DNA of 18,274 bases from JAWXCF01 sp034440515 (GTDB lineage Bacteria > Bacteroidota > Bacteroidia > CAILMK01). The notes beneath the pieces were generated by a model. It saw nothing but the letters and a program-made list of their open reading frames with translations. It did not search any database and was not told the origin of the DNA. Positions 7,609 to 15,514 of this stretch are shown here, piece after piece (position 1 is the stretch's first letter; each line of letters starts with the position of its first letter). A program made the position numbers and the translations under genes. Location: the NCBI GenBank assembly GCA_034440515.1, contig JAWXCF010000075.1, positions 1 through 18,274 of the forward strand, in the 5' to 3' direction.

Positions 7609-8889
7609 TTACGCCTTTTGAGATCTTAACCTTGGATCAGCATATTCAGAAATATCGTTGGCCAACCAATAGCTAAAGCAAGAAAAAAAAGCTGTAATCA
7701 ACACACAGGCCATAATAACAGGGTAATCATTAAATGAAATACTGGTTAATAGTAGGCGACCCATCCCCGGTAAATTAAACATCGTTTCTATGACAATTGA
7801 ACCGGAAAATGCTAAAGGGAAATTTCTAGCCAACACCGCAAAAAGAGGAAGGAGGGCATTAGACAACAAATGTGTATAGGTTAATTCTTTAATGCTAAGC
7901 CCCTTAGACAGACCTACCACATAATATTTTTGCTCTCTTTGTGAATGGAGCAAAGTGTTTATAAACCTAGACAATACGGCAATCGAATCATATGTATAGG
8001 CAATACTGGGTAATATCAGGAAGGGTAACGTAGCTACTACCCTATCAAACATAGAATAATTAATTGAATCTGCAAGCGGATCTAGAAGTCCAGATGAAGG
8101 CAAGTATCCTGGAACTGCAAATAACATAATTAATAATATAACCATTGTAAATGAGGGTATAACCACAAGTATTTGCAATAAAGTATCAATTATTTTAGCA
8201 ACTATTGAATTCCCGTGTAGGAAAAAAAATATGGCAATAGGTATTGCAATCAATACCGACAATATTGTGCCCCCAATACCCATTATAAGTGTTAGCCAAA
8301 CATTGCCTTGTAGCACAGTAGATACAGGCAAACCGCTAGCGAAGCTGGTTCCTAATTTTCCCTGTTTCAAATTTATTAACCAGCTGTGATACTGGTTGTC
8401 AAGTCCATTCCAATATAGATTTGGGATAAAGTTCTGATATCTAAAGTAAGATAATTTGTAATTAAAATTTTGAGCTACTAGTTCTGGCTCTATCACTTCA
8501 AATAATATTTGCCTATCGGGAATGTCAGACTTTAATATCAATTGCTTAAGTGCTAAAGCATCACGATAATTTCCCAGTCGATAAGTCCAATTTTCAACTG
8601 CCTTACGTTCATTTGCAGGCAATTTTGCTAAATCTCTTGGCTTAGCTGCTGATAATCTTGAAAATGTAAAATAAAATACTGGTTTATCTAAACCAGCTAT
8701 TCGATACAAGTTTTCTTTTATTTGCGTGCTGCTGTTGTTATAATTTGATGAGCCGCTACCCCCTAACTCATCCACCATATTAGCAAACGGGTCGTCATTC
8801 ATACCGTATATTACAATAAATGCTAACACACTAATGCATAGGGTACATAGTATGGATTTGCCAATGACTCTGAGCAGCTTTGCAATCAC
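7609..8889 (-). CDS. DppB/OppB-like ABC transporter permease with a large periplasmic insertion
   Basis: A 426-residue inner-membrane permease, partner of the DppC-like protein. After the first membrane segment (about 12-30) it keeps the family pattern YRIAGLDKPVFYFTF and, much later, LKQGKLGTSFASGLPVSTVL, which normally follows closely. Here roughly 80-100 extra residues (about 78-160), rich in charged and aromatic residues, separate the two, forming an enlarged periplasmic domain not seen in E. coli DppB (about 340 residues). The EAA loop (YYVVGLSKGLSIKELTYTHL) and the terminal FNLPGMGRLLLTSISFNDYP block are typical. The start is GTG, five nt after the solute-binding gene's stop, so translation is probably coupled. 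Function: peptide-type substrate uptake by inference from the family; the actual substrate is unknown. Confidence 0.9.
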   Translation of the reverse strand: MIAKLLRVIGKSILCTLCISVLAFIVIYGMNDDPFANMVDELGGSGSSNYNNSSTQIKENLYRIAGLDKPVFYFTFSRLSAAKPRDLAKLPANERKAVENWTYRLGNYRDALALKQLILKSDIPDRQILFEVIEPELVAQNFNYKLSYFRYQNFIPNLYWNGLDNQYHSWLINLKQGKLGTSFASGLPVSTVLQGNVWLTLIMGIGGTILSVLIAIPIAIFFFLHGNSIVAKIIDTLLQILVVIPSFTMVILLIMLFAVPGYLPSSGLLDPLADSINYSMFDRVVATLPFLILPSIAYTYDSIAVLSRFINTLLHSQREQKYYVVGLSKGLSIKELTYTHLLSNALLPLFAVLARNFPLAFSGSIVIETMFNLPGMGRLLLTSISFNDYPVIMACVLITAFFSCFSYWLANDISEYADPRLRSQKA

Positions 8890-8894
8890 GTTGA

Positions 8895-10658
8895 CTAATT
8901 ATTTAAAGTCAACTCACCCAGCCATATACCTGGTCTATCTATGTAAATATGGGCATTTGTAAATTTCTTAGAAATGATGATTTTACGCTTTACAGCATAT
9001 AGATATATCCATTCCTTGCTATCATATACTAGTTTTTGCAATTCTCTGGTGTAGTTAGCTTGCTCATTCACATCATCAGTTACTTGAATTTTCTTTATCA
9101 ATTCATATGCCTTAGGATTGTTAAACCCTGTTAGGTTGTAACCTCCATTTAGGTAATTTTCAAAATCAAACAATTGTGCTGGATCTTCCAATATAGCGCT
9201 ATTACTTAATTGAAATAAGGCTAAGTCATATTCCCTATTTGCCACCAACATTGGCATTGCCTTGCCACCATCTTTTAGTATCAGATTTATACCAGCAGCC
9301 TTATACACTTCCTTAAGTATTATGGCAAGGTTTTGTGTGCTTGCATTACCTAAATACACGAATGTTACGTCTAGTAGTTTTTCTTTCCCAGCTATTTTCT
9401 TAGTCCTAATCCCCTCTTTATTCAACTTCCATCCACTTATTTCTAGCAAAGCTTTCGCAGCCTCAAGGTCATATTTGTATAGGGGAAGATCATTGTTATA
9501 ATAGGGTGACTGAAACGGTAATACGAAACTGTTAAGTCTGGTACCACTACCCTCAGCTAATGACTTATTTATGGCATCTACATCTGTTAGCAACATCATT
9601 GCTTCCCTTAAATTAATGTCGCTAAATATGGCAGGTTGCTTATTCCACTCCTTAGTGCGCATTGCTAGGGTATTATAGTTAAACTGTTCGCCCATTAAGA
9701 AATAATATTGCGAATCTGCACCAGATGCAGTTTTCAACTTATTAAAATTTGCAGTCCCAATTTCGCCAATTACATCTATTTTCTTATTTGCAATTTCCGT
9801 CATTAGTGCGACATCGTCAACTATATACCTGATGATGATGCGGTTTGGATTCGCCCTAGCGTAGAAACTAGTATCGCCACTGCCCCACCAAGTTTTCTTT
9901 TTAGTTAGCTCTACAAATGCCCCGGCTTCCCATCTGGTAACAATATATGGACCTAATCCCCCCAGTTTAGCTAAATTAGTACCATTCTCACCTTTATTGT
10001 AGTTGGCGAACCAAGCAGGCAGAGTAGCCTCTTTAATGCCAGCATAGGCCCCCTCATTACTTAATTGGGTTATTGAATATTTGCCCAGTATATTCTCGCT
10101 ATCCCAAACACTTTGCTGCATAATAGCCAATTCATTAAAAATGTGCTTGTTCAAATATGAGGCTGATTTAAATTGTACTGTGAACGAACTCTTATCTGTG
10201 CTGTCTAGCACCACCTCGCTTACATTCTCATAGTTCACCTTTCGCACTGGGTTTGCAGTTGCCCAAGCCATAGTAACCTTCATAGTAAAGGCAACATCAT
10301 TTGCTGTAAGTGGATTGCCATCATCCCACTTTATACCAGACTTTAGGGTATATTTAATTGATTTTTTATCTGCTGCTATGATCCCTAAGTCTGTAACCAT
10401 TAGGGGTATTTGCTTTAGGTTGCGCATATCTATTCTGGTTAACGTACGCTGGGTATAGTCAAATATGACTAGTGGACCATTACCCGTATTGTTGGTGATA
10501 TGTAGGCTGCTTGGCTCAGACCGCATACTTACAGTCACTGTAAAATCTGTATTGTTGCCATCCTTAATCTTATCTGCACCAGGTTTACAAGCTGTAATTA
10601 AGATTAACATCAGCATCGGTACGATGTTATGATATTTTAAACGTTGGATAACAAACAT
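8895..10658 (-). CDS. Family 5 extracellular solute-binding lipoprotein (peptide/nickel type)
   Basis: A 587-residue substrate-binding lipoprotein, first gene of the operon. The signal ends in LILITAC (lipobox, Cys at about 24), so it is anchored to a membrane. The body follows SBP_bac_5 (DppA/OppA) structure: EPSSLHITNNTGNGP near the start, LKSGIKWDDGNPLTANDVAFTMK (the typical L..G..W.DG.P.TA.DV.F...), a central block ending in REAMMLLTDVDAI, and a C-terminal LQKLVYDSKEWIYLY. These proteins bind peptides, nickel chelates, sugars or other ligands; nothing here fixes which. Length is a little above the usual 500-550. A plausible promoter sits just upstream (10690-10697). It starts at ATG at 10658. 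Confidence 0.92.
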   Translation of the reverse strand: MFVIQRLKYHNIVPMLMLILITACKPGADKIKDGNNTDFTVTVSMRSEPSSLHITNNTGNGPLVIFDYTQRTLTRIDMRNLKQIPLMVTDLGIIAADKKSIKYTLKSGIKWDDGNPLTANDVAFTMKVTMAWATANPVRKVNYENVSEVVLDSTDKSSFTVQFKSASYLNKHIFNELAIMQQSVWDSENILGKYSITQLSNEGAYAGIKEATLPAWFANYNKGENGTNLAKLGGLGPYIVTRWEAGAFVELTKKKTWWGSGDTSFYARANPNRIIIRYIVDDVALMTEIANKKIDVIGEIGTANFNKLKTASGADSQYYFLMGEQFNYNTLAMRTKEWNKQPAIFSDINLREAMMLLTDVDAINKSLAEGSGTRLNSFVLPFQSPYYNNDLPLYKYDLEAAKALLEISGWKLNKEGIRTKKIAGKEKLLDVTFVYLGNASTQNLAIILKEVYKAAGINLILKDGGKAMPMLVANREYDLALFQLSNSAILEDPAQLFDFENYLNGGYNLTGFNNPKAYELIKKIQVTDDVNEQANYTRELQKLVYDSKEWIYLYAVKRKIIISKKFTNAHIYIDRPGIWLGELTLNN

Positions 10659-10689
10659 AGGTGTAGTGATAAAATCGTAAGAATTATTC

Positions 10690-10697
10690 CAAAATTA
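10690..10697 (-). promoter_or_regulatory. Possible -7 promoter element for the transporter operon
   Basis: The minus strand reads TAATTTTG, matching the Bacteroidota TAnnTTTG box. Nineteen nucleotides further upstream the sequence is a run of T on the minus strand rather than a clean TTTG, so the -33 element is weak. Transcription would begin about 26 nt ahead of the ATG at 10658. Confidence 0.4.
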
Positions 10698-10767
10698 TAA
10701 ATTATGGAGTTAAAAAAAATGTTTTGCTGTCGATGAATAAATTGGTCAAATATTATCTTTAAATTTA

Positions 10768-10798
10768 TTTGCAGAAACAGAATATAATTTTATCTTTG
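10768..10798 (+). promoter_or_regulatory. Bacteroidota-type promoter for tRNA-Ser
   Basis: TTTG at 10768-10771 (-33 element) and TATCTTTG at 10791-10798 (-7 element, consensus TAnnTTTG) are separated by 19 nt, the usual spacing in Bacteroidota. The inferred transcription start is about 10803-10806, some 10 nt before the mature tRNA 5' end. This is the cleanest promoter in the window and supports the phylum assignment. Confidence 0.7.
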
Positions 10799-10815
10799 CA
10801 GTCCTGTTTTTTACT

Positions 10816-10905
10816 GGAGGGGTGCCTGAGTGGCCGATAGGAACAGTTTGCTAAACTGTCGTACGCCTTTAACGTGTACCGCGGGTTCGAATCCCGCCTC
10901 CTCCG
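10816..10905 (+). tRNA. tRNA-Ser(GCT)
   Basis: A complete class II tRNA of 90 nt. The acceptor stem GGAGGGG (10816-10822) pairs with CTCCTCC (10898-10904) with one G-T pair. The anticodon stem ACAGT/ACTGT encloses TTGCTAA, so the anticodon is GCT (10850-10852), reading AGC and AGU. The long variable arm GTACGC...GTGTAC forms a six-base-pair stem, as expected for serine tRNA. The T arm is GCGGG-TTCGAAT-CCCGC. The discriminator is G and CCA is not encoded, so it is added after transcription. It has a clear promoter upstream and a hairpin terminator 15 nt downstream. Confidence 0.97.
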
Positions 10906-10919
10906 CAGCGAACTAAATG

Positions 10920-10938
10920 AACTGCAAAGGCAGTTTTT
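10920..10938 (+). terminator. Intrinsic terminator after tRNA-Ser
   Basis: The six-base-pair stem AACTGC/GCAGTT (10920-10925 and 10930-10935) with an AAAG loop runs directly into a T tract ending at 10938. It is short but well formed, and separates tRNA-Ser from tRNA-Pro 26 nt later. It may be partial, letting some transcription reach tRNA-Pro, since no good separate promoter is seen for that gene. Confidence 0.65.
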
Positions 10939-10964
10939 GTAAGACATAGACTAATATTTAGTCA

Positions 10965-11038
<74 letters not shown>

Positions 11039-11054
11039 CAATAAAATCATTATT

Positions 11055-11083
11055 GTCTATGACAAATGTCATAGGCATTTTTT
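11055..11083 (+). terminator. Strong intrinsic terminator after tRNA-Pro
   Basis: A ten-base-pair stem (11055-11064 with 11067-11076, including T-G and C-G pairs near its base) has a two-base AA centre and is followed by a run of six T at 11078-11083. It is the best-formed terminator in the window and ends the tRNA transcription unit. Confidence 0.85.
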
Positions 11084-11249
11084 GTTTTAATTCGAGTCAA
11101 AGTATTTGTGCGAGTTACAAAATAGAAAATGAGCACAAAGGCTGAGCAGAGTACTGCTGAGGAAATGGTGATTTAATTGGCAACATCGCCTCCACAGGAC
11201 CACTGAGCAAAGCGAAGTAATCCTGCCGCCTCGAGAAATTCCTAAAATT

Positions 11250-11822
11250 AGCCTTTATATTCACAGCCATTCATACTAACAAATTCGCTACACTATGTAT
11301 TTCCTTAAGACTTGTTATAGCGAAGGTCACAAAACAAGGCGTCACTCAATTTTCTAATTTGGTGTCGGAGTTTGTATCCAACTATAAGTTTTTAAATCAA
11401 ACTATCCAAGTTTTTGCAGGTCAAGATATTGTGATTCTGTTAATAATTCTATTCCCATAGCTGGTGCCATATCTAGGGCGGTTGACTTTGGTCTATGTTC
11501 CTTGCTGGACTCTAAACCCTGTCGGTCATAACATACATTTCTGCGCCCAGTTGGGCTTTCTGTACTACAATCGCAAAAGATATATTCCTCTGTATCCGCA
11601 TCTAAACCAATTACATCGGGTCTTTGATGATTTCCTTGGCATCGGTCGGATGCTTTCCATTTCGTGCCACGGCCAGTACACTTTATCTGTATTTACCAAC
11701 AGTTTGTCTCATACTAATGACCAATCTAAACCTTCGTGACGATGCCTATTTTCCTCAAATCGATGGTGAAGTGTTGTGATTAATGTGTACACTTCCTTTG
11801 GTGCTAAAAGTTTGATTATCAT
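11250..11822 (-). pseudogene. Decayed DUF4256-family gene
   Basis: Nearly all of the 970-bp gap after the tRNAs is explained by a broken DUF4256 gene on the minus strand. It opens at ATG 11820-11822 with LLAPKEVYTLITTLHHRFEE, then HRHEGLDWSLV, and hits TGA at 11709-11711. It reads on (DKLLVNTDKVY...HEMES) and then needs a frame change to reach DVIGLDADTEEYIFCDCSTE, SPTGRRNVCYDRQGLES, KEHRPKSTALDMAPAMGIEL and LLTESQYLDLQKLG. It stops again, continues with FDLKTYSWIQTPTPN, then changes frame again into DALFCDLRYNK and a blurred C-terminus. These blocks follow family order (EYIFYDCSAESPKGRRSLCYDREAL; GIEILTEEQY; GALFCDRRYG). At least two frameshifts and several stops rule out a working product. 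The family's function is unknown. The end near 11250 is approximate. Confidence 0.8.
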
Positions 11823-12057
11823 TATTTACAATAATTTAAATTTATAGTCTGCAATTACGGATAGTTTACAATCATTCGAATTAGGGTTCTATCTTGTAAT
11901 ATTATAAAAATAACCGTGAATCTATCAATCATAATTGTTATTGATTCGTACTTGATATGAGGTCATTAGAGTAATATTTGATTCTGGATATATAATTCTT
12001 TTATTCCTATTAAACAGTTGAACTAGGGAAAGTGTCTAAACTACAGTCAATAAACGT
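11823..12057. other. AT-rich intergenic spacer
   Basis: This 235-nt stretch between the DUF4256 relic and the membrane-protein gene shows no credible reading frame, RNA fold or repeat. It presumably holds the promoter of the 12058-16704 cluster, but the best -7 candidate (AATATTTG near 11970) has one mismatch and no convincing -33 partner, so no promoter is called. Confidence 0.5.
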
Positions 12058-12459
12058 ATGACAGTTCTTATTCAAACAGCGTGGCTTTTTTTATTAGCAA
12101 TTCCCATTGCCTGCGTTGCGTGGACAGTAACGCACGAAGAAGTATTTAAAGAACCAAGGGAATATTGCAGAACGTGTAGCGAAAATGGCAAGACACTGAT
12201 AGTTAGAAAATTTTTTTACCTGTTTACCTGCGAGTATTGCTTTAGCCATTATGTAACGGTTGGATTTCTATTTTTAACCAATTATAAATTATTGATGGAT
12301 GATTGGCGGGGATACATAATTGCTGGCTTTGCATTGGTATCAATAGCCAATGTATATACGAGTTTATTTGGATTTTTACGTCAAAATATTAAGAAAGAAA
12401 TTAAACAAATAGAATTTTTGGAAAAGGAAAAGGAAAATATTAATGAAGAAGTCAATTAA
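12058..12459 (+). CDS. Small membrane protein with two CxxC pairs (DUF1360-like architecture)
   Basis: A 133-residue protein with three predicted membrane segments (about 4-22, 64-79 and 86-106). Between the first and second lie two CxxC pairs, C37-C40 and C58-C61, in EYCRTCSEN and FTCEYCFSHY. Together they could hold a metal ion or form disulfides. A hydrophobic protein with a C..C...H motif just before a membrane helix recalls DUF1360-type proteins, but the match is architectural only. The C-terminus is a charged, coiled-coil-like tail rich in Lys and Glu. It lies 17 nt before the HlyD-like gene on the same strand and may share its transcript. Its function is unknown, and nothing shows that it belongs to the transporter. 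Confidence 0.7.
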   Translation: MTVLIQTAWLFLLAIPIACVAWTVTHEEVFKEPREYCRTCSENGKTLIVRKFFYLFTCEYCFSHYVTVGFLFLTNYKLLMDDWRGYIIAGFALVSIANVYTSLFGFLRQNIKKEIKQIEFLEKEKENINEEVN

Positions 12460-12476
12460 ATCTTAACAATAATAAA

Positions 12477-13562
12477 ATGTCAAGGCTATTTATTAAAATT
12501 TTATTACTGTATATGATGTTGCCATCTTGTAGAAGTAAAGAAGAAAAAGTATTGCCAGTGAAAGAGACTATAACAGAATCAGTATATGCATCTGGAATAG
12601 TAAAAAGCACAAATCAATACAATGTTTTTTCTACTGTAAATGGTTTGATAGCTGAAATATTAGTAAAGGAAGGCGACGAAGTAGAAAAAGGTGATACAAT
12701 AATAAAATTGGTTAATACAAATGCACAATTAAATAGGGAAAATGCTGAATTAGCCGCACAATATAATTCTGTAAATGCAAATACTGAAAAGTTGAATGAA
12801 TTACAAATAAATATAAATTTAGCTGAGGAAAAAATGACAGCAGATAAATTAATGCAAGACCGTCAACAAAAATTATGGAATCAAAATATTGGTACAAAAA
12901 ATGAATTAGAGCTTCGTCAACTAAATTACAAGAGTTCTTTATCTGCCTACAAGGCAGCGAAACTTCGATATACTCAATTAAAAAAACTAATCAATTTTCA
13001 AGGTATTCAATCGCAACGTAATCTAGAAATCGCAGCAACTATAAAAAATGATTATATCATAAAAAGCAATGTAAACGGTAAGGTCTATAGCATTAGTAAT
13101 GAAAAAGGAGAAATGGTAAACACCCTTACACCTGTTGCAATTATAGGAAATGCTAAAGTCTTTATGATTGAATTGCAAGCAGATGAATATGACATAAACA
13201 GGTTAAAACTTAATCAACATATTATTTTGAGTATGGATAGTTATAAAGGGCAAATATTTGATGCCACCGTGTCTAAAATTAACCCGATAATGAATGAAAA
13301 ATTAAAATCTTTCACAATTGAGGCTCTATTTGTAAAACAACCAACTAAACTATACCCAAACTTGACCTGCGAAGCAAATATTATCATTCAACAAAAAGAT
13401 AACGCAGTAATTATTCCTAGAAGTTATTTATTAAATGGAGACTCTGTTTTGATAGAGAATGGCAAAAAAAGAAAAGTAATTATTGGATTAAAAGATTACC
13501 AGAAAGTAGAAATAATTAGCGGCATCACTATTAATGAATATATCTATAAACCTGAATTTTGA
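12477..13562 (+). CDS. HlyD-family periplasmic adaptor lipoprotein (MacA/DevB-like)
   Basis: A 361-residue membrane-fusion protein. The N-terminal signal ends in MMLPSC, a lipobox with Cys18, so the protein is a lipoprotein. It has the adaptor layout: a lipoyl-like half (VNGLIAEILVKEGDEVEKGDTIIKL), a long helical hairpin of about 100 residues rich in Asn, Gln, Lys and Glu (about 80-185), the second lipoyl half (IIKSNVNGKVYSISNEKGEMV), a beta-barrel domain (VFMIELQADEYDINRLKLNQ) and a membrane-proximal domain. Such adaptors link an inner-membrane pump to an outer-membrane channel. Its stop overlaps the start of the FtsX-like permease gene, and the ATPase follows, so the three genes encode a tripartite ABC system of the MacAB/DevBCA type. 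No TolC-like gene is in the window. Confidence 0.9.
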   Translation: MSRLFIKILLLYMMLPSCRSKEEKVLPVKETITESVYASGIVKSTNQYNVFSTVNGLIAEILVKEGDEVEKGDTIIKLVNTNAQLNRENAELAAQYNSVNANTEKLNELQININLAEEKMTADKLMQDRQQKLWNQNIGTKNELELRQLNYKSSLSAYKAAKLRYTQLKKLINFQGIQSQRNLEIAATIKNDYIIKSNVNGKVYSISNEKGEMVNTLTPVAIIGNAKVFMIELQADEYDINRLKLNQHIILSMDSYKGQIFDATVSKINPIMNEKLKSFTIEALFVKQPTKLYPNLTCEANIIIQQKDNAVIIPRSYLLNGDSVLIENGKKRKVIIGLKDYQKVEIISGITINEYIYKPEF

Positions 13563-14818
13563 ATAGTAAACTAACTATTAGCATTGCTAAAGCCTTATTA
13601 CTTGCACGTTGGAAACAAACATTGGTTGCAGCAGTAGGCGTTACTTTCAGCATTACAATGTTTATAGCATTGCTAAGTTTTATGGCTGGCCTTAATGATT
13701 TGCTAGATGGATTAGTACTAAACCGAACAGCTCACATTAGACTTTATAATGAAATACAGGCTAATAAGAACCAACCCGTAAATAAATCACCTTTATATAA
13801 AGATAATTATAACTTTATTAAGTCTGTAAAGCCCACCAACGCTCGACTACAGATTTATAACAGTGGTGCCATAATTCGGACTTTGAAAAAAGACACCCGA
13901 GTTCTGGGCATTGCTCCGAAGATTATGACTCCAGTGTTTTTTAACGAAATAGCTATAAACGTAGCAGCAGTTGTAAATGGAATTGATGTAAAAAATGAAA
14001 CCAAATTATTCTATTTCAATGATTATCTAATTGAAGGTGCTTCAGATGATATTGAGAAAATATCTAACAGCATAATTTTAGGAAAAGGGCTTGCTAATCA
14101 ACTATCCGCTAACGTGGGGGACAGGGTTCAAGTATCTAATACAAACGGAGAAATATTTCAGCTAAAAGTGGTAGGCCTGTATCAAACGGGAATTCAAGAG
14201 CTGGATAAAACGCAAAGCTACACTTCAATCGCTACAGTGCAAAAATTAATGGGCGTGCCTAATACATACATTACGGATATACAATTAAAACTTAAAAAAA
14301 TACCTGAAGCCCCTGCAATAGCAAAAGAATTTACCAAACTTTTTGAGATAGATGCCATAGATATACAAACAGCTAACGCACAATTTGAAACAGGAAGTTT
14401 TATTCGTACCCTTATTTCTTATGCAGTAGGCGTAGTGCTACTGGTAGTTGCAGGCTTTGGCATATACAATATCTTAAATATGATGATTTATGAAAAAATG
14501 GACACAATTGCCATCCTAAAAGCGACGGGTTTTTCTGGCAAAGACGTCCAAACCATTTTCTTATTGATAGCAATTAGTATCGGTCTAATTGGTGGGTTGG
14601 TGGGTTTATTATTAGGCTTCGGCTTATCAGCAATAATTGACCAAATACCTTTTAAAACAGCCTCGCTACCAACCATTAAGACCTACCCCATATCTTATAA
14701 GCTAATGTTCTATTTAATTGGAGCTGTTTTTTCTTTGATCACAACATTTTTTGCTGGGTGGTTTCCAGCGCGCAAGGCTAGCAAAGTAGACCCTGTAGTA
14801 ATCATTAGAGGTAAATAA
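13559..14818 (+). CDS. FtsX-like ABC transporter permease (MacB/DevC-like)
   Basis: A 419-residue inner-membrane permease of the MacB/LolC/DevC type. It has an N-terminal membrane segment (about 21-43), a large periplasmic domain (about 45-280) containing ILGKGLANQLSANVGDRVQV (the usual LG..LA..L....GD.V motif), and three C-terminal membrane segments (about 283-308, 330-355 and 375-400) with YEKMDTIAILKATGFSGKDV before the second. It ends in PARKASKVDPVVIIRG, characteristic of FtsX permeases. The gene probably starts at TTG, whose codon overlaps the adaptor's TGA stop (TTGA), with no nearby ATG giving a better N-terminus. The ATPase is encoded separately, unlike E. coli MacB where it is fused. 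The exported substrate is unknown. Confidence 0.9.
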   Translation: MNSKLTISIAKALLLARWKQTLVAAVGVTFSITMFIALLSFMAGLNDLLDGLVLNRTAHIRLYNEIQANKNQPVNKSPLYKDNYNFIKSVKPTNARLQIYNSGAIIRTLKKDTRVLGIAPKIMTPVFFNEIAINVAAVVNGIDVKNETKLFYFNDYLIEGASDDIEKISNSIILGKGLANQLSANVGDRVQVSNTNGEIFQLKVVGLYQTGIQELDKTQSYTSIATVQKLMGVPNTYITDIQLKLKKIPEAPAIAKEFTKLFEIDAIDIQTANAQFETGSFIRTLISYAVGVVLLVVAGFGIYNILNMMIYEKMDTIAILKATGFSGKDVQTIFLLIAISIGLIGGLVGLLLGFGLSAIIDQIPFKTASLPTIKTYPISYKLMFYLIGAVFSLITTFFAGWFPARKASKVDPVVIIRGK

Positions 14819-14820
14819 AA

Positions 14821-15501
14821 ATGAGCGAAAATATTTTACAAGCAAAAAATATCAATAAATCATTTAATGACCCTATTAAAGTAAAAGTGTTGACAGATAT
14901 TAACATTGCTATTAATAAGGGAGAGTTTGTAGCACTCACTGGGAAATCTGGCTGCGGTAAATCTACCCTATTGTATATACTATCTACTATGGACACAGAC
15001 TATCAGGGTGAATTACTAATTGATAATGTTTCAATGGTACACAAAAGAGAATCTGAATTAGCAAAGGTTCGCAATGAAAAAATTGGATTTGTATTTCAAT
15101 TTCATTACTTATTAGATGAGTTTACAGTATTAAAAAATGTAATGCTACCTGGATTAAAACTGGGAAAATTCTCAGAAAAAGAAGTTGAAAACTGTGCTAT
15201 AGAAAAATTAAAAATACTCGATATTGATAAACTGGCTATGAAAAAAGCCAATCAATTATCTGGCGGCGAAAAACAAAGAGTAGCTATTGCTAGGGCACTA
15301 ATTAACAATCCTGACATCATTATGGGCGATGAACCTACAGGTAACCTTGATAAAAAAAATAGTGACATAGTTTTTGATTTGTTTAATAAATTATCAGATG
15401 AATTAAACCAAACGCTATTAATTGTAACTCACGATCTAAGCTTTGCTGACAGAATGCACCGAATAATTGAAATGGAGGACGGTAAAATAATTTTGCTTTA
15501 A
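14821..15501 (+). CDS. ABC transporter ATPase (LolD/MacB/DevA-like)
   Basis: A 226-residue nucleotide-binding subunit that drives the preceding permease. All ABC motifs are intact: Walker A GKSGCGKST (41-49), Q-loop Gln93 in FVFQFHYLLDEFTV, signature LSGGEKQR (146-153), Walker B IIMGDE with catalytic Glu171, D-loop GNLD (174-177) and switch His204. The FQFHYLLDEFT and DEPTGNLD segments are typical of the LolD/MacB/FtsE branch that pairs with FtsX-fold permeases. Length is normal for the branch. ATG lies two nt after the permease stop, so the genes are translationally linked. Adaptor, permease, ATPase order matches DevB-DevC-DevA. Confidence 0.95.
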   Translation: MSENILQAKNINKSFNDPIKVKVLTDINIAINKGEFVALTGKSGCGKSTLLYILSTMDTDYQGELLIDNVSMVHKRESELAKVRNEKIGFVFQFHYLLDEFTVLKNVMLPGLKLGKFSEKEVENCAIEKLKILDIDKLAMKKANQLSGGEKQRVAIARALINNPDIIMGDEPTGNLDKKNSDIVFDLFNKLSDELNQTLLIVTHDLSFADRMHRIIEMEDGKIILL

Positions 15502-15514
15502 AAAAATAAACTTT

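Noticed and set aside
10765..10947. Minus-strand open frame over tRNA-Ser
   Set aside because: It is antisense to the tRNA and its promoter; RRRRDSNPRYTL-like wording is the known artefact of translating a tRNA in reverse.
11085..11249. Small RNA or mobile-element end
   Set aside because: No terminal inverted repeats, transposase motif or stable fold beyond the tRNA terminator was seen.
11464..11739. Plus-strand 91-residue open frame
   Set aside because: It runs antisense to the DUF4256 relic, whose minus-strand reading gives recognisable family motifs; the plus reading gives none.
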